Shown piece by piece: positions 42,091 through 50,327 of a stretch of 64,000 nucleotides of DNA. The translations under genes were made by a program, and so were the position numbers. Under the pieces are notes generated by a model. The model was given only the letters and a program-made list of their open reading frames with translations, made no database searches and was not told the origin of the DNA. Location of the stretch: positions 310,001-374,000 of the forward strand of contig CAINNJ010000058.1 in NCBI GenBank assembly GCA_903851195.1, read 5' to 3'. This DNA comes from an uncultured Acidobacteriia bacterium. Lineage in GTDB: Bacteria; Acidobacteriota; Terriglobia; Bryobacterales; Bryobacteraceae. The stretch's first letter is position 1. Each line of letters opens with the position of its first letter.

Positions 42091-42660
42091 ATGCGAATCG
42101 CCTTGGGTGTACTCCTTTTCACAATCCCGGTGATATCTGCCGCCGCGGAACGACCCGTACTTCCGGACATCGGCTACCCCTTGGCCGAAGTGAAACCAAA
42201 GGAGTTACGCAGTCAGTTCAATGACCACCGGCGGGGCCATACGCACCACGCTATCGACCTGATGCGGCGGCGCGGAACGCCGGTCATGGCCGTGACCGAC
42301 GGGGTGATTCGCAAGTTGTATCGCAGCCGGTCGGGGGGGATCTCGGTGTACCTCTTTGACGGAAGCGAGGAATACTGCTTCTTTTACGCCCATCTGGATC
42401 ACTACGCCAATAATCTGCACGAGGGCCAGGAAGTCCACAAAGGGGACGTGATCGCCTACGTCGGGTCGACCGGCAACGCGAAACGCTCGTCGCCGCACCT
42501 GCACTTCGCGGTCAGCCTGACCGGTCCGGCGCGCCGGTGGTCCGGCGGAGTCGCAATCGACCCCTATCCGATTCTTCTCGCCAGCGTGCCGCCGCCCGGC
42601 AGTGCGTCTCCGACCGAAACTGCGTCCAGCGTCGCCGCGGCGGAAACCGAACCGCGCTAG
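42091..42660 (+). CDS. Secreted M23-family peptidase (LytM/peptidoglycan endopeptidase-like)
   Basis: 189 residues from the ATG at 42091, which gives a signal peptide (MRIALGVLLFTIPVISAAA). Zn ligands of the M23 fold are visible: H52-x3-D56 (HHAIDL) and H136/H138 in PHLHFAV. The usual loop GTPVMAVTDGVIRKLYRS, YCFFYAHLD, HKGDVIAYVGSTGN is present. Likely a cell-wall hydrolase, or a lipoprotein-type activator. It ends with an Ala/Ser/Thr/Glu-rich tail. Convergent with the amidohydrolase gene with no gap. Confidence 0.88.
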   Translation: MRIALGVLLFTIPVISAAAERPVLPDIGYPLAEVKPKELRSQFNDHRRGHTHHAIDLMRRRGTPVMAVTDGVIRKLYRSRSGGISVYLFDGSEEYCFFYAHLDHYANNLHEGQEVHKGDVIAYVGSTGNAKRSSPHLHFAVSLTGPARRWSGGVAIDPYPILLASVPPPGSASPTETASSVAAAETEPR

Positions 42661-43848
42661 TTACAGGCGGAACACTCTCCGGGCATTTTCGCCGAGGATG
42701 TTCCGCTTTTCCTGTTCGCTCAGAAACGGCAGTCCGGCGATCCGGCCGGGAACGTCGAAATCCCAGTGTGGCCAGTCGGAGGCATAGAGCAACTGCGTCC
42801 CGGCGTTGATGGCCTCCAGCGTAGCTTCGAGCAGCTTCATATTGGACGCTTCCATTGGCTGCGAGGTGTAGTACATCTCGCGCATGTACTCGCTGGGCAA
42901 CTTCTTCAGCAGCGGCGCTTCGGACTGGCGCATCAGGTACTCGTGATCGAGCCGCTGCATCATAAACGGCAGCCAGGCGAGCCCGCTCTCGATCCAGATC
43001 ACTTTCAGCCGGGGGAAGCGCTCGGGGAGTCCGTTGATGATCCAGTTGGTCAGGTGCACCATGTTGCAGGTAACGAACGACATGGCATGCACCGAGACGA
43101 AGCGGTTCATCTGTTTGCCCACGGAGTAGTCCGGTCCGGCGTGAAAGCCGAGCGGCAGGCCGCGTTCTTCGAGTTCGCGGTAGACGGGCATGTAGTCGTT
43201 GCGGAAGACCGGCGCCTGCCGCTGGCTGGTCACCAGAAAACCGACCACACCCGGTTTTTCGCCGAATTCGCGAATCGTGCGGAGACAGGCTTCGGGGCTG
43301 TTGAAGGGCAGGGCGAGCATCGATTTCACCCGCGCCTCGTGGGCCAGGATGCGTTCCGTGAACCAGCGGTTATAGGCGGTGATCAGCTGGTTTTCGACGT
43401 CCGGATTGGGGTGGAGGCCCACTTCCAGCATCGGTTGCGGGAAGACGATCTGGAGCGAGATGCCCATCGAATCCATGGCGCGCCGCACGAGCGTCAGGTC
43501 CCGGTGTTCGCCGGGTACGGGGTCCACGTGCTCGGCCAGTTGCGCCTGGTGCGGAATCCGGCCGCCGACGTCCTGAAACGTCAGTCCCGGCGGATGGTTA
43601 CTGAGGGCCAGGCGTTTGGCGTTGGGCCACATCTCCGCCATGCTGAGGCCGGAGCGGCGCAGCACGGGATCTTCGATATAGGTCAGGATCTCGTCCCAGG
43701 AGTCCAGTTCCACATGGTGGGAATCGACGTCCACGATGAAGTAATCGCGGAGGCCGTAACGGTCGATGTCGCGGCGGGCGTTGGCCAGAATCTCGCGGGT
43801 GTCGGAGTGGATGGTGATGTGGGGCTCGCGGAATTCAGAGTTCGGCAT
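42661..43848 (-). CDS. Amidohydrolase-2 family hydrolase/decarboxylase
   Basis: 395 residues, ATG at 43848 with AAGGAA just upstream (43855-43860). Family motifs: DVDSHHVE near the N-terminus (D42-S-H44, in place of the usual D/H-x-H), a central FHAGPDYSV histidine, LKVIWIESGLAWLPFMMQRLD, and ASDWPHWDFD close to the end as the metal-binding Asp. This matches the ACMSD/gamma-resorcylate-decarboxylase-like branch, whose members decarboxylate or hydrolyse aromatic and cyclic acids. Substrate unknown. The Rieske gene ends 14 bases inside its start, so the two are coupled; the pairing suggests an aromatic-compound route, but no oxygenase large subunit is present here. Confidence 0.85.
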   Translation of the reverse strand: MPNSEFREPHITIHSDTREILANARRDIDRYGLRDYFIVDVDSHHVELDSWDEILTYIEDPVLRRSGLSMAEMWPNAKRLALSNHPPGLTFQDVGGRIPHQAQLAEHVDPVPGEHRDLTLVRRAMDSMGISLQIVFPQPMLEVGLHPNPDVENQLITAYNRWFTERILAHEARVKSMLALPFNSPEACLRTIREFGEKPGVVGFLVTSQRQAPVFRNDYMPVYRELEERGLPLGFHAGPDYSVGKQMNRFVSVHAMSFVTCNMVHLTNWIINGLPERFPRLKVIWIESGLAWLPFMMQRLDHEYLMRQSEAPLLKKLPSEYMREMYYTSQPMEASNMKLLEATLEAINAGTQLLYASDWPHWDFDVPGRIAGLPFLSEQEKRNILGENARRVFRL

Positions 43849-44197
43849 AGACGATTCCTTCTTCTTCGGACACCGGGACGGACCGAAGCCGGATGGCTGC
43901 GTTGCCGGGGTGTCGGCCCGTCAGGATGCTGAACTCGTACCCGTGCCAGGGACAGACGACGCGAGGATCCGAAGGGTCGAAGCGGAAGCCGGCGGCCGTT
44001 CCGTCCTTGTTCAGGCGCTCTTCCACGGCCGGGATCAGGAGTCCCTGGCAGACCGGGCCGCCCTGGTGCGGGCAGGTGTTCTCGTAGGCATAGAGGGAAC
44101 CGGCCGCGCGGAAGAGGCCGATGGTAGCGCCGGGGATGTCAATCACGATGCGGCCGCCCTCCGGGATGTCGGCGCTTTTTGCGATAGCCTGTTTCAT
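43835..44197 (-). CDS. Rieske-type [2Fe-2S] ferredoxin
   Basis: 120 residues. Cluster ligands: C42-x-H44 (NTCPHQGGPVC) and C82-x2-H85 (VVCPWHGYEF). The spacing of about 37 residues between the boxes is longer than in the typical biphenyl-dioxygenase ferredoxin (about 17-20), because of an insert (EERLNKDGTAAGFRFDP). The C-terminus lacks a membrane anchor. Rieske ferredoxins carry electrons to oxygenases or related enzymes. It precedes the amidohydrolase with a 14-base overlap; the oxygenase it would serve is not in the window. Confidence 0.88.
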   Translation of the reverse strand: MKQAIAKSADIPEGGRIVIDIPGATIGLFRAAGSLYAYENTCPHQGGPVCQGLLIPAVEERLNKDGTAAGFRFDPSDPRVVCPWHGYEFSILTGRHPGNAAIRLRSVPVSEEEGIVYAEL

Positions 44198-44241
44198 AAC
44201 GATGGCCTTGTGGGCAAAGGCTATGAAAGTCTATCGCAGGG

Positions 44242-46440
44242 TCAGCGGCGAGGGTCGATGAGCAGGCGGGCGGAGACGCCGGTCGCGGAGTCCGGGGCGA
44301 CCCAGACATCGACCGGACCACCTTCCAGCAGCAGTCCGGATGGCGTGAGAGAAAACGTCACGGTCTTTTTTTCGCCCGGCCCCAGGTGCACGCGCTGGAA
44401 GCCGCGGAGTTCACGGACCGGCCGGCTCACGGTCGCGGTCCGCTGATGGATGTAGAACTGGGCCACTTCATCCGCCGCGATTTTGCTTCGGTTCTCGATA
44501 TCGGCCGTGACGGTCAGGCGTTGTCCCGGCAGCAGGCGGGAGGTGGAGAGGCGCAGATTGCTGATTGCGAAATCGGCGTAGGAAAGGCCGAAGCCGAAGG
44601 GGTACTCGGGGGTGAAATCGACGTCCAGATATTTCGACGTGTAGCCGGTGGGGTTGACGGGGTTGCCCAGCGGGATGCCGAGGTCGGTGAGGGAAGGGGG
44701 CCGGCCCGTGTTCAGGTGCGCGTAATAGAGGGGGATCTGCCCGACGGTGCGCGGGAAGGTGATGGGGAGTTTGCCGGAGGGGACGGAATCGCCGAAGAGC
44801 AGGTCGGCAATGGCGGGACCGCCCATGGTTCCAGGGTGCCAGGCGTAGAGGACGGAGCCGAGGGCGGCGGCCGTGTCGTGAAAGGTGAGCGGGCGTCCGG
44901 CGAAGACGATGCCGACCATCGGCTTGCCGGCTTTGGCGACGGCCTGGACCAGTTCGGCCTGCGCGCCGGGTAAACCGAGGAAAGCGCGGGAACGGGCTTC
45001 TCCGGACAGGATCTGCTCTTCGCCGAGGAAGAGCAGGACGACATCGGCGCGGCGGGCCGCGTCTTCGGCGGCGGCGAAACCGGCGTGGTCGGTGTCGCGG
45101 CTGTTCTTCAGAGCGGGAACGTAGAGGACATGGTCGGGGCCGAGTTTCTGTTGGAGCGCCGCGAGGGAACTCTGGACGTCGGCGGGGCGGCCATCCATGG
45201 CCCAGGCGCCCATCTGGTCCATCGCGCTGTCGGCGAGGGGACCGATAACGGCGACCCGCGAAATGGAGCGGGACAGAGGCAGAAGGCCGTTGCCGTTCTT
45301 CAGAAGAACGATGCTTTCCGCAGCGAGGCGCTTCGCGGTCTCTTTCGCTTCGGCCGTGATCTGCGCTTCGCCAACGGGCTGCGGTCTGTGGTCGAAGAGA
45401 CCGAGGCGGAATTTCAGGCGGAGGATGGTGCGCACCGCTTCGTCGATGGTCTTCATGTCGACCTGTCCGTCGCGAAGCAGGCGGGGAAGGTGGTCGAACC
45501 AGTCGGTGCTCACCATTTCCATGCCGACCCCTGCGTTCAGCGCCTTGCGGGCGGCGTCCGCGGAGTCGGCCGCGAAGCCGTGCTGGATCAGTTCCTCGAT
45601 GGCGGTGTAGTCGCTGACGACGACGCCGTCGAACTTCCACTCGTCGCGGAGGATTTTGCGCAGCAGGAAGGCGTTGCCGGTGGAGGGGACACCGTTCAGG
45701 GCGTTGAAGGCGGTCATGAAGCTGGCGACTCCGGCTTCTTTCGCGGCGAGGAACGGCGGGAGATAGACCTCGCGGAGCAGGGATTCGGGGATCCAGGTGC
45801 TGTTGTAATCGCGGCCGGCTTCGGCGGCTCCATAGCCGGCGAAGTGTTTGGCGCAGGCGGCCATGGAATCGGGGGCGGCGAGCGAGTTGCCCTGAAAGCC
45901 GTGAACGACGGCTGTGCCAATTGCGGCGGCCAGCCAGGGGTCTTCGCTCGCGCCTTCGGAGATGCGGCCCCAGCGCGGGTCCCGGGCGATATCGAGCATG
46001 GGCGCGAAGGCCCAGTGGATGCCTTCGGAGGTGGCCTCGCGCGCCGCGGTGCGGGTGGCCTGGCCGATGAGGTCCGGATCCCAACTGGCGGCTTCGCCGA
46101 GGGGGATGGGGAAGACGGTGCGGAAGCCGTGGATGACGTCGCGTCCGAAGACCAGGGGGATGTGAAGGCGGCTCTCTTCCATGGCGATGCGCTGGGCTTC
46201 GGCGCGGTCGGCCGGTCCGCCGGCGTTCAGGAAAGAGCCCCAGCGGCCGCGGCGGATCTCTTCCTTTATGGAGGCGGAGATGGGGATCTGCATCGCGGTG
46301 GATTGCGACATCTGGCCGAGTTTCTCTTCGAGGGTCATCCGGGCGATCAGGCCGGTGATGCGGCGTTCGATGTCCTGTGAGAGTTGCGCGCTCAGAGGAG
46401 CGGTGAGAAGCAGTACCAGAGCAAAGGTGCGCGGGAGCAT
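44242..46440 (-). CDS. bglX: Secreted glycoside hydrolase family 3 beta-glucosidase (BglX-like)
   Basis: 732 residues with a signal peptide (about 1-18). GH3 N-terminal barrel: RMTLEEKLGQM, KHFAGYGA (K199-H-F substrate site), FDGVVVSDYTAI with D277 as nucleophile. C-terminal domain: VLLKNGNGLLPL, SGEARSRAFLGLP, and a fibronectin-like domain at about 645-725 (FGFGLSYADFAISNL, LTVTADIENRS, KTVTFSLTPSGL). Full-length for BglX. Acts on beta-glucosides or xylosides in the periplasm or outside. Divergent from the small protein at 46526. Confidence 0.9.
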   Translation of the reverse strand: MLPRTFALVLLLTAPLSAQLSQDIERRITGLIARMTLEEKLGQMSQSTAMQIPISASIKEEIRRGRWGSFLNAGGPADRAEAQRIAMEESRLHIPLVFGRDVIHGFRTVFPIPLGEAASWDPDLIGQATRTAAREATSEGIHWAFAPMLDIARDPRWGRISEGASEDPWLAAAIGTAVVHGFQGNSLAAPDSMAACAKHFAGYGAAEAGRDYNSTWIPESLLREVYLPPFLAAKEAGVASFMTAFNALNGVPSTGNAFLLRKILRDEWKFDGVVVSDYTAIEELIQHGFAADSADAARKALNAGVGMEMVSTDWFDHLPRLLRDGQVDMKTIDEAVRTILRLKFRLGLFDHRPQPVGEAQITAEAKETAKRLAAESIVLLKNGNGLLPLSRSISRVAVIGPLADSAMDQMGAWAMDGRPADVQSSLAALQQKLGPDHVLYVPALKNSRDTDHAGFAAAEDAARRADVVLLFLGEEQILSGEARSRAFLGLPGAQAELVQAVAKAGKPMVGIVFAGRPLTFHDTAAALGSVLYAWHPGTMGGPAIADLLFGDSVPSGKLPITFPRTVGQIPLYYAHLNTGRPPSLTDLGIPLGNPVNPTGYTSKYLDVDFTPEYPFGFGLSYADFAISNLRLSTSRLLPGQRLTVTADIENRSKIAADEVAQFYIHQRTATVSRPVRELRGFQRVHLGPGEKKTVTFSLTPSGLLLEGGPVDVWVAPDSATGVSARLLIDPRR

Positions 46441-46525
46441 AGGCGACCGTCAGCTTCAGGGTAACGGAGAAAAACTGAATCGGGACGGGCGGGCGGTAGT
46501 CTTAACCACAGAGAGGTGCAAAACG

Positions 46526-46792
46526 ATGCAGCCCGACAAAGTTTATTCACTTGAAGAGGCAGTTAAGGCCCAGAAGGCGCTGCGGACGCTGGCCGGTCTG
46601 GGGCCGGAGGAGTTTCCGGTGCAGGCGTTCGTCGGTATGATCAGTGACGAAATCGAACAGCTGCGGGCGATGGGGCGGACGGACGAAGAGATCGCCGGGG
46701 TGATCCGGGAGAATTCGGAGATTGAAATCAGCGCCGGCGAGATCGCGGAGAATTATGCGGGGCCGGAACTGCGGCACGGCCGTCCGGAATAG
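46526..46792 (+). CDS. Small protein of unknown function (88 aa)
   Basis: 88 residues from the ATG at 46526, chosen because GAGAGG (46511-46516) lies 9 bases upstream. Sequence is acidic and probably helical (KVYSLEEAVKAQKALRTLAG, AFVGMISDEIEQLRAMGR, TDEEIAGVIRENSEIEISAG, EIAENYAGPELRHG). I do not recognise a family; the DEEIAGVI stretch hints at a small helical HTH-like fold. It has no signal peptide and is probably cytoplasmic. It is divergent from the GH3 gene and 26 bases upstream of an M20 peptidase gene, with which it may be transcribed. Confidence 0.6.
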   Translation: MQPDKVYSLEEAVKAQKALRTLAGLGPEEFPVQAFVGMISDEIEQLRAMGRTDEEIAGVIRENSEIEISAGEIAENYAGPELRHGRPE

Positions 46793-46818
46793 CACGAAAG
46801 CCCTGCTATTCTGTCGCA

Positions 46819-48216
46819 ATGCGATTCCCGCCTGCGTTTGCGTTGTTCCTTTTCGCGGGGCTCTGCCCTGCCTACTCACAAACAATCGACTGGCCGAAGG
46901 TGGATCAGGAAGCCATGCAGGCTTATCAGTCCCTGGTCCGGATCGACTCGACGACGAGCGAGACCGGCGTCGCGGAGTTCCTGAAGAAGACGCTGGAAGC
47001 CGAGGGGATTCCGGTCACGATCGTGGCGAAAGATCCGGCGCGGCCGAACGTGATCGCGCGGATCAAGGGCAACGGCTCGAAGAAGCCGCTGCTGATCCTG
47101 GGGCACAGCGACACGGTGAAGATCGACGCGGCGAAGTGGACTTTTCCGCCGTTCAGCGCCACGCGGGACGGCGGGTATGTTTACGGGCGCGGCACGCTGG
47201 ACGACAAGAGCAATCTGTTCGCGGCGCTGATGACGACGGTGCTGCTGAAGCGGAGCGGCGCGAAGCTGGATCGCGATGTGATTTTCGTGTCGGAGGCGGG
47301 TGAGGAGGGCGCTTCCGGGCTGGGGATCGGGTATCTGGTGAGCGAGCATTTTCCGGAGATCGAAGCGGAGGCTTGTCTGGCGGAAGGCGGCGGGGTGATT
47401 CGACGGGGCGGGGTGGCGCGTTTCGCGACGATCCAGACGATGGAGAAACGGCCTTCGGGGGTGCGGCTGGTGGCGAAAGGGCCGTCGGGACACGGGTCGC
47501 GGCCGACGCAGAGCAATGCGATCGCGCATCTTTCGCAGGCGGTGGCGAAGGTGGCGTTCTGGGATCCGCCGATGCGTTTGAACGACACGACGCGGACGTA
47601 TTTCGAGAAGCTGGCGCAGGTGAGCGATCCGGAGGATGCGAAGAGGTTCCGGGATTTGCTGGATCCGGCGAAATCGGCGGCGGTGCGGCAGTATCTGGCG
47701 AATAACGAGCCGGCGACGTATTCGATGCTGCATACATCGATTTCTCCGAATATTATTCAGGGCGGGTTTCAGGCGAATGTGGTGCCGTCCGAGGCGAGCG
47801 CGACGCTGGATATTCGGGCTTTGCCGGATGAGAATCTGCCGGAATTCTATGAAACGATGCGGAAACTGATTAACGATCCGGCGGTGGAGATTGTGCAGAA
47901 TGCGGCCGGGGGGCGGCGGCCGGCCGCGGCGCCGAGCAGCATTACTTCGGATGTTTATAAGGCGCTGGAGTCGTCTTATAAGCAGGTTTACGGGGTGATC
48001 AGTCTGCCTTTGATGGGGACCGGGGCGACGGATATGTCGCAGTTGCGGCCTCGCGGGGTGCAGTGTTACGGGGTGGGCGCGGCGCGGGACGATGAGGATG
48101 TGCTGAAGGGGTTCGGGGCGCACAGCGATCAGGAACGGATGCCGGAGGATTCGGTGGGGAAGCATTTGCGGTTTTACTGGACGGCGGTGACGGCGATCGC
48201 GGGGGCGAAGTTTTAG
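46819..48216 (+). CDS. Secreted M20-family metallopeptidase
   Basis: 465 residues with a signal peptide (RFPPAFALFLFAGLCPAYS). Metal and catalytic positions of M20: H96 in LLILGHSDTV, D128 in GRGTLDDKS, E162/E163 in SEAGEEG, and a C-terminal HSDQERM histidine. Dimerisation domain at about 205-335 (KRPSGVRLVAKGPSGHGSRP). Relatives hydrolyse dipeptides, acyl-amino acids or carnosine-like substrates; a periplasmic location is implied. Codons strongly favour G at the third position, unlike the C-ending codons of the kinase gene. Confidence 0.9.
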   Translation: MRFPPAFALFLFAGLCPAYSQTIDWPKVDQEAMQAYQSLVRIDSTTSETGVAEFLKKTLEAEGIPVTIVAKDPARPNVIARIKGNGSKKPLLILGHSDTVKIDAAKWTFPPFSATRDGGYVYGRGTLDDKSNLFAALMTTVLLKRSGAKLDRDVIFVSEAGEEGASGLGIGYLVSEHFPEIEAEACLAEGGGVIRRGGVARFATIQTMEKRPSGVRLVAKGPSGHGSRPTQSNAIAHLSQAVAKVAFWDPPMRLNDTTRTYFEKLAQVSDPEDAKRFRDLLDPAKSAAVRQYLANNEPATYSMLHTSISPNIIQGGFQANVVPSEASATLDIRALPDENLPEFYETMRKLINDPAVEIVQNAAGGRRPAAAPSSITSDVYKALESSYKQVYGVISLPLMGTGATDMSQLRPRGVQCYGVGAARDDEDVLKGFGAHSDQERMPEDSVGKHLRFYWTAVTAIAGAKF

Positions 48217-48286
48217 GTTCGCCGGGTTGAGAAAAGTGCGTTTTTATTGGGAAATCTAGGTTCGTTTGGAGATTTCGCGATTTTGG

Positions 48287-48317
48287 ACGGCCTCTTTTCC
48301 GAAGGAAAAGAGGCCGT
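48287..48317. terminator. Perfect 14-bp stem hairpin after the M20 gene
   Basis: ACGGCCTCTTTTCC (48287-48300) and GGAAAAGAGGCCGT (48304-48317) pair perfectly around GAA. It lies 70 bases past the M20 stop. No T-tract follows on either strand, so it may be a 3' stabiliser or a repeat-type hairpin rather than an intrinsic terminator. The rest of 48217-48520 shows nothing I recognise. Confidence 0.55.
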
Positions 48318-48526
48318 GCTGGGGGGATTCGGCGGGGCCTGGGCGCGGTTTGGGTGGGAGATATGCGGTTGTCAAGGAGCGAGTGTGGGGAGAGGTCTTC
48401 ATCAGACTCGCCCTACACGCGATAGTTTGGCATGAGGCGATGAGGGGCCGGGGATGGGGCGGAGGCTAAAGCCTTTGTTTGCAATATCAAAAAAGGGTAA
48501 AATTGTTGTCACCGGAGATTTTGGCT

Positions 48527-48601
48527 AATCCGATGCAGCGGGAGAGTGGGCTGGAGAGCATAAGTTACAACGCGACCGGGCAAATGGCTGGAATCAGCTG
48601 G
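48527..48601 (+). pseudogene. Short Rhs/YD-repeat remnant 1
   Basis: A 25-codon segment reads like a single YD-type repeat (RESGLESISYNATGQM, then AGISW), embedded in a frame without the rest of an Rhs protein. The form 'ESISYN-x-x-GQM' is that of acidobacterial Rhs repeats. The evidence is thin on its own but is strengthened by the longer remnant at 49685-50276 and the shared gene neighbours. Confidence 0.4.
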
Positions 48602-48690
48602 CCTGCCGATCTGAGCAGGAGGACGATCTCGGTTGCCGAAGCTCTCCAGGAAATCTCCAGCTTGTGCATGCGACACACCCGCCGAAACCT

Positions 48691-49038
48691 ATGACTTCAG
48701 GCAAATCGATCCTGCTCTGTCTGGCCGTCGGTTTAGGTGCTTGTGGGCTATCTGCCCCCCCTTTGGTGAAATCGGAAGCGGCGACTCTGATTTCCGCGGC
48801 GCGGTCATTTAACGAATCGCGAAGGCTGGTGGCGATAGATGCGGTCGGGCAGAGCAAGGACTTGCTGGACCGTAAGTTTGCCCTGGTGCGCTTTTCCTTT
48901 CGCAATGCCATGCCAGCGCAGGCTTCTGACGGGGCGGTAGCGGCGATGGCACGATTCTATTACCGGGATGGGGCGTGGCGTCTGATGGACTTTTCATACG
49001 GAGAATACCCGGATCGCAAAGTAGTCGTGACGCCATGA
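48691..49038 (+). CDS. Small predicted lipoprotein, copy A of a paralogous pair
   Basis: 115 residues from the ATG at 48691. The N-terminus (MTSGKSILLCLAVGLGACGLS) is a lipoprotein signal with a lipobox cysteine. The body aligns with the protein at 50328: FNESRRLVAIDAVGQ against FNESRALVSVDDVGQ; FALVRFSFR against FALASFSFR; and a C-terminal GAWRLMDFSYGEYPDR against GRWQLRNFSYGDFPDR. I do not recognise the family; the pattern of a small domain with paired strands fits a secreted immunity-like or binding protein. It directly follows an Rhs remnant. Confidence 0.7.
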   Translation: MTSGKSILLCLAVGLGACGLSAPPLVKSEAATLISAARSFNESRRLVAIDAVGQSKDLLDRKFALVRFSFRNAMPAQASDGAVAAMARFYYRDGAWRLMDFSYGEYPDRKVVVTP

Positions 49039-49077
49039 GAAAGGCGCTAATTACCACTTGCATAAAATGAGGCACGA

Positions 49078-49695
49078 ATGCTGAGCCTATCGCGTTTTCC
49101 GCTGACGTATTTGGCCCGCCTGGCTGTCGGACTGTGCATCTTTAGCGGAACTGCGGCTGCGGGGGAGTTTTGCGCTCTTTCGGTTTCCATTTCGACCCAC
49201 GATGGGCGCCCCGCCAGACTCACACCTGTTCTTCTGATGGACTCATCCGGAAAGCGGGTTTTTGACGAGCAGGCAGACGGCTCCGAATTGAGGATTTGTG
49301 ATTTTGGGTTTGGGCCACACAAGCTTGTCATCGGGTATGGGTTTTGCTATCCGGTCACAATTTCGAACATTGTACTTCGTCCAGGTCGACCCATACACCT
49401 GGCGGTCCGACTCAATGAGTGCCCGGCAGACGTGTGGAGGGGTAGCTGTTCGGCTTACTTTCGGGTTCGAAACTCAAAGGGGCAGCCCCTTGATCGCGTC
49501 CGAGTGACTTCCGACGGAAATCCAACGCCCATAATGACCGATCAGTTTGGGCGCGTCGAGGTCTTTGTTCTGAAGGGGAAGCCCAGCGTGATCACGTTCT
49601 CAAGAACCGGCTATAGCGCTCTCCAACTGTCCCTGACTTGCCCCAGTGCGGAAGAAATCGATAGAGAGATCGTTTTGACTCCGGATGAACGCTAA
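49078..49695 (+). CDS. Secreted protein with carboxypeptidase-regulatory-like strands
   Basis: 205 residues with a signal peptide (about 1-27, LARLAVGLCIFSGTAAA). Two beta-sandwich-like halves are visible: FCALSVSISTHDGRPARLTPVLL...LRICDFGFGPHKLVIGYG split over 30-105, and YFRVRNSKGQPLDRVRVTS, GRVEVFVLKGKPSVITFSR later. The second resembles a carboxypeptidase-regulatory/CNA-B-like repeat. Four or more cysteines suggest disulfides. No enzymatic motif. It lies between copy A of the lipoprotein and Rhs remnant 2, overlapping the start of the remnant by a few bases. Confidence 0.6.
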   Translation: MLSLSRFPLTYLARLAVGLCIFSGTAAAGEFCALSVSISTHDGRPARLTPVLLMDSSGKRVFDEQADGSELRICDFGFGPHKLVIGYGFCYPVTISNIVLRPGRPIHLAVRLNECPADVWRGSCSAYFRVRNSKGQPLDRVRVTSDGNPTPIMTDQFGRVEVFVLKGKPSVITFSRTGYSALQLSLTCPSAEEIDREIVLTPDER

Positions 49696-50276
49696 CTTCT
49701 CTGACGTTTCCTGGGTGACGAACGCGCAGTATGGCTTCAGCAAGCGAACGACCAGCATTTCTCTGTATGACGGAGCGTCGACGGAAACGATGAGTTACAA
49801 CCTGAATGGCCAGGGTGACGACGGCGCAGCGGTACCGGACGGGGAAGAACAATGTGGAGGACGGGTGCCAGCGGGTGTCTTATTCTTATGACACGAACCC
49901 TTATGATGCGACGTTCGGACAGAATACGACGGAGCGTTTGGCGGCGGCGCGGTACCTGTTGTGCGCGGCGAATGTGACGGTGACGGAGATGTATGCGTAC
50001 AATCCGGCGGGCGAGGTGACGACGAAGCGGGTGCAGGTGGCGGGGCAGAACACGGCGAATTTCGACGTGGGGTATACGTATGACGTGGCGGGGCCGAAAT
50101 CGGCGATGAGTTATGGGGTGGGCGCGCTGACGTATGGGTACGACGGGATGGGGCGGGCGGTGACGATGACCGGTACGGGAGTTACGCAGCAGCAGTACCA
50201 GTGGGTGAGCAATGTGCAGTACGATGCGGCGAGGAGGGTGGCGAGTCTGCAGCGGGAAGCTCAGGCTGCGGAGCAG
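49685..50276 (+). pseudogene. Rhs/YD-repeat remnant 2 with single-base frameshift
   Basis: Coding for about 200 residues of YD repeats: VSWVTNAQYGFSKRTTSISL, GASTETMSYNLNGQ, then after a frame change VTTAQRYRTGKNN, YTYDVAGPKSAMSYG, ALTYGYDGMGRAVTMTG, YQWVSNVQYDAARRVASL. The frame shifts at GGG (49813-49815): removing one G reads NLNGQVTTAQRYR straight through. There is no N-terminal secretion or cap domain and no Rhs core end, so this is a decayed internal piece. It runs without a stop into the sequence before copy B of the lipoprotein. Confidence 0.75.
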
Positions 50277-50327
50277 GACACTGACGGTTGCCGGTGCAGT
50301 AGAGCAGATTCAAGGTCTCTGCAAGTA

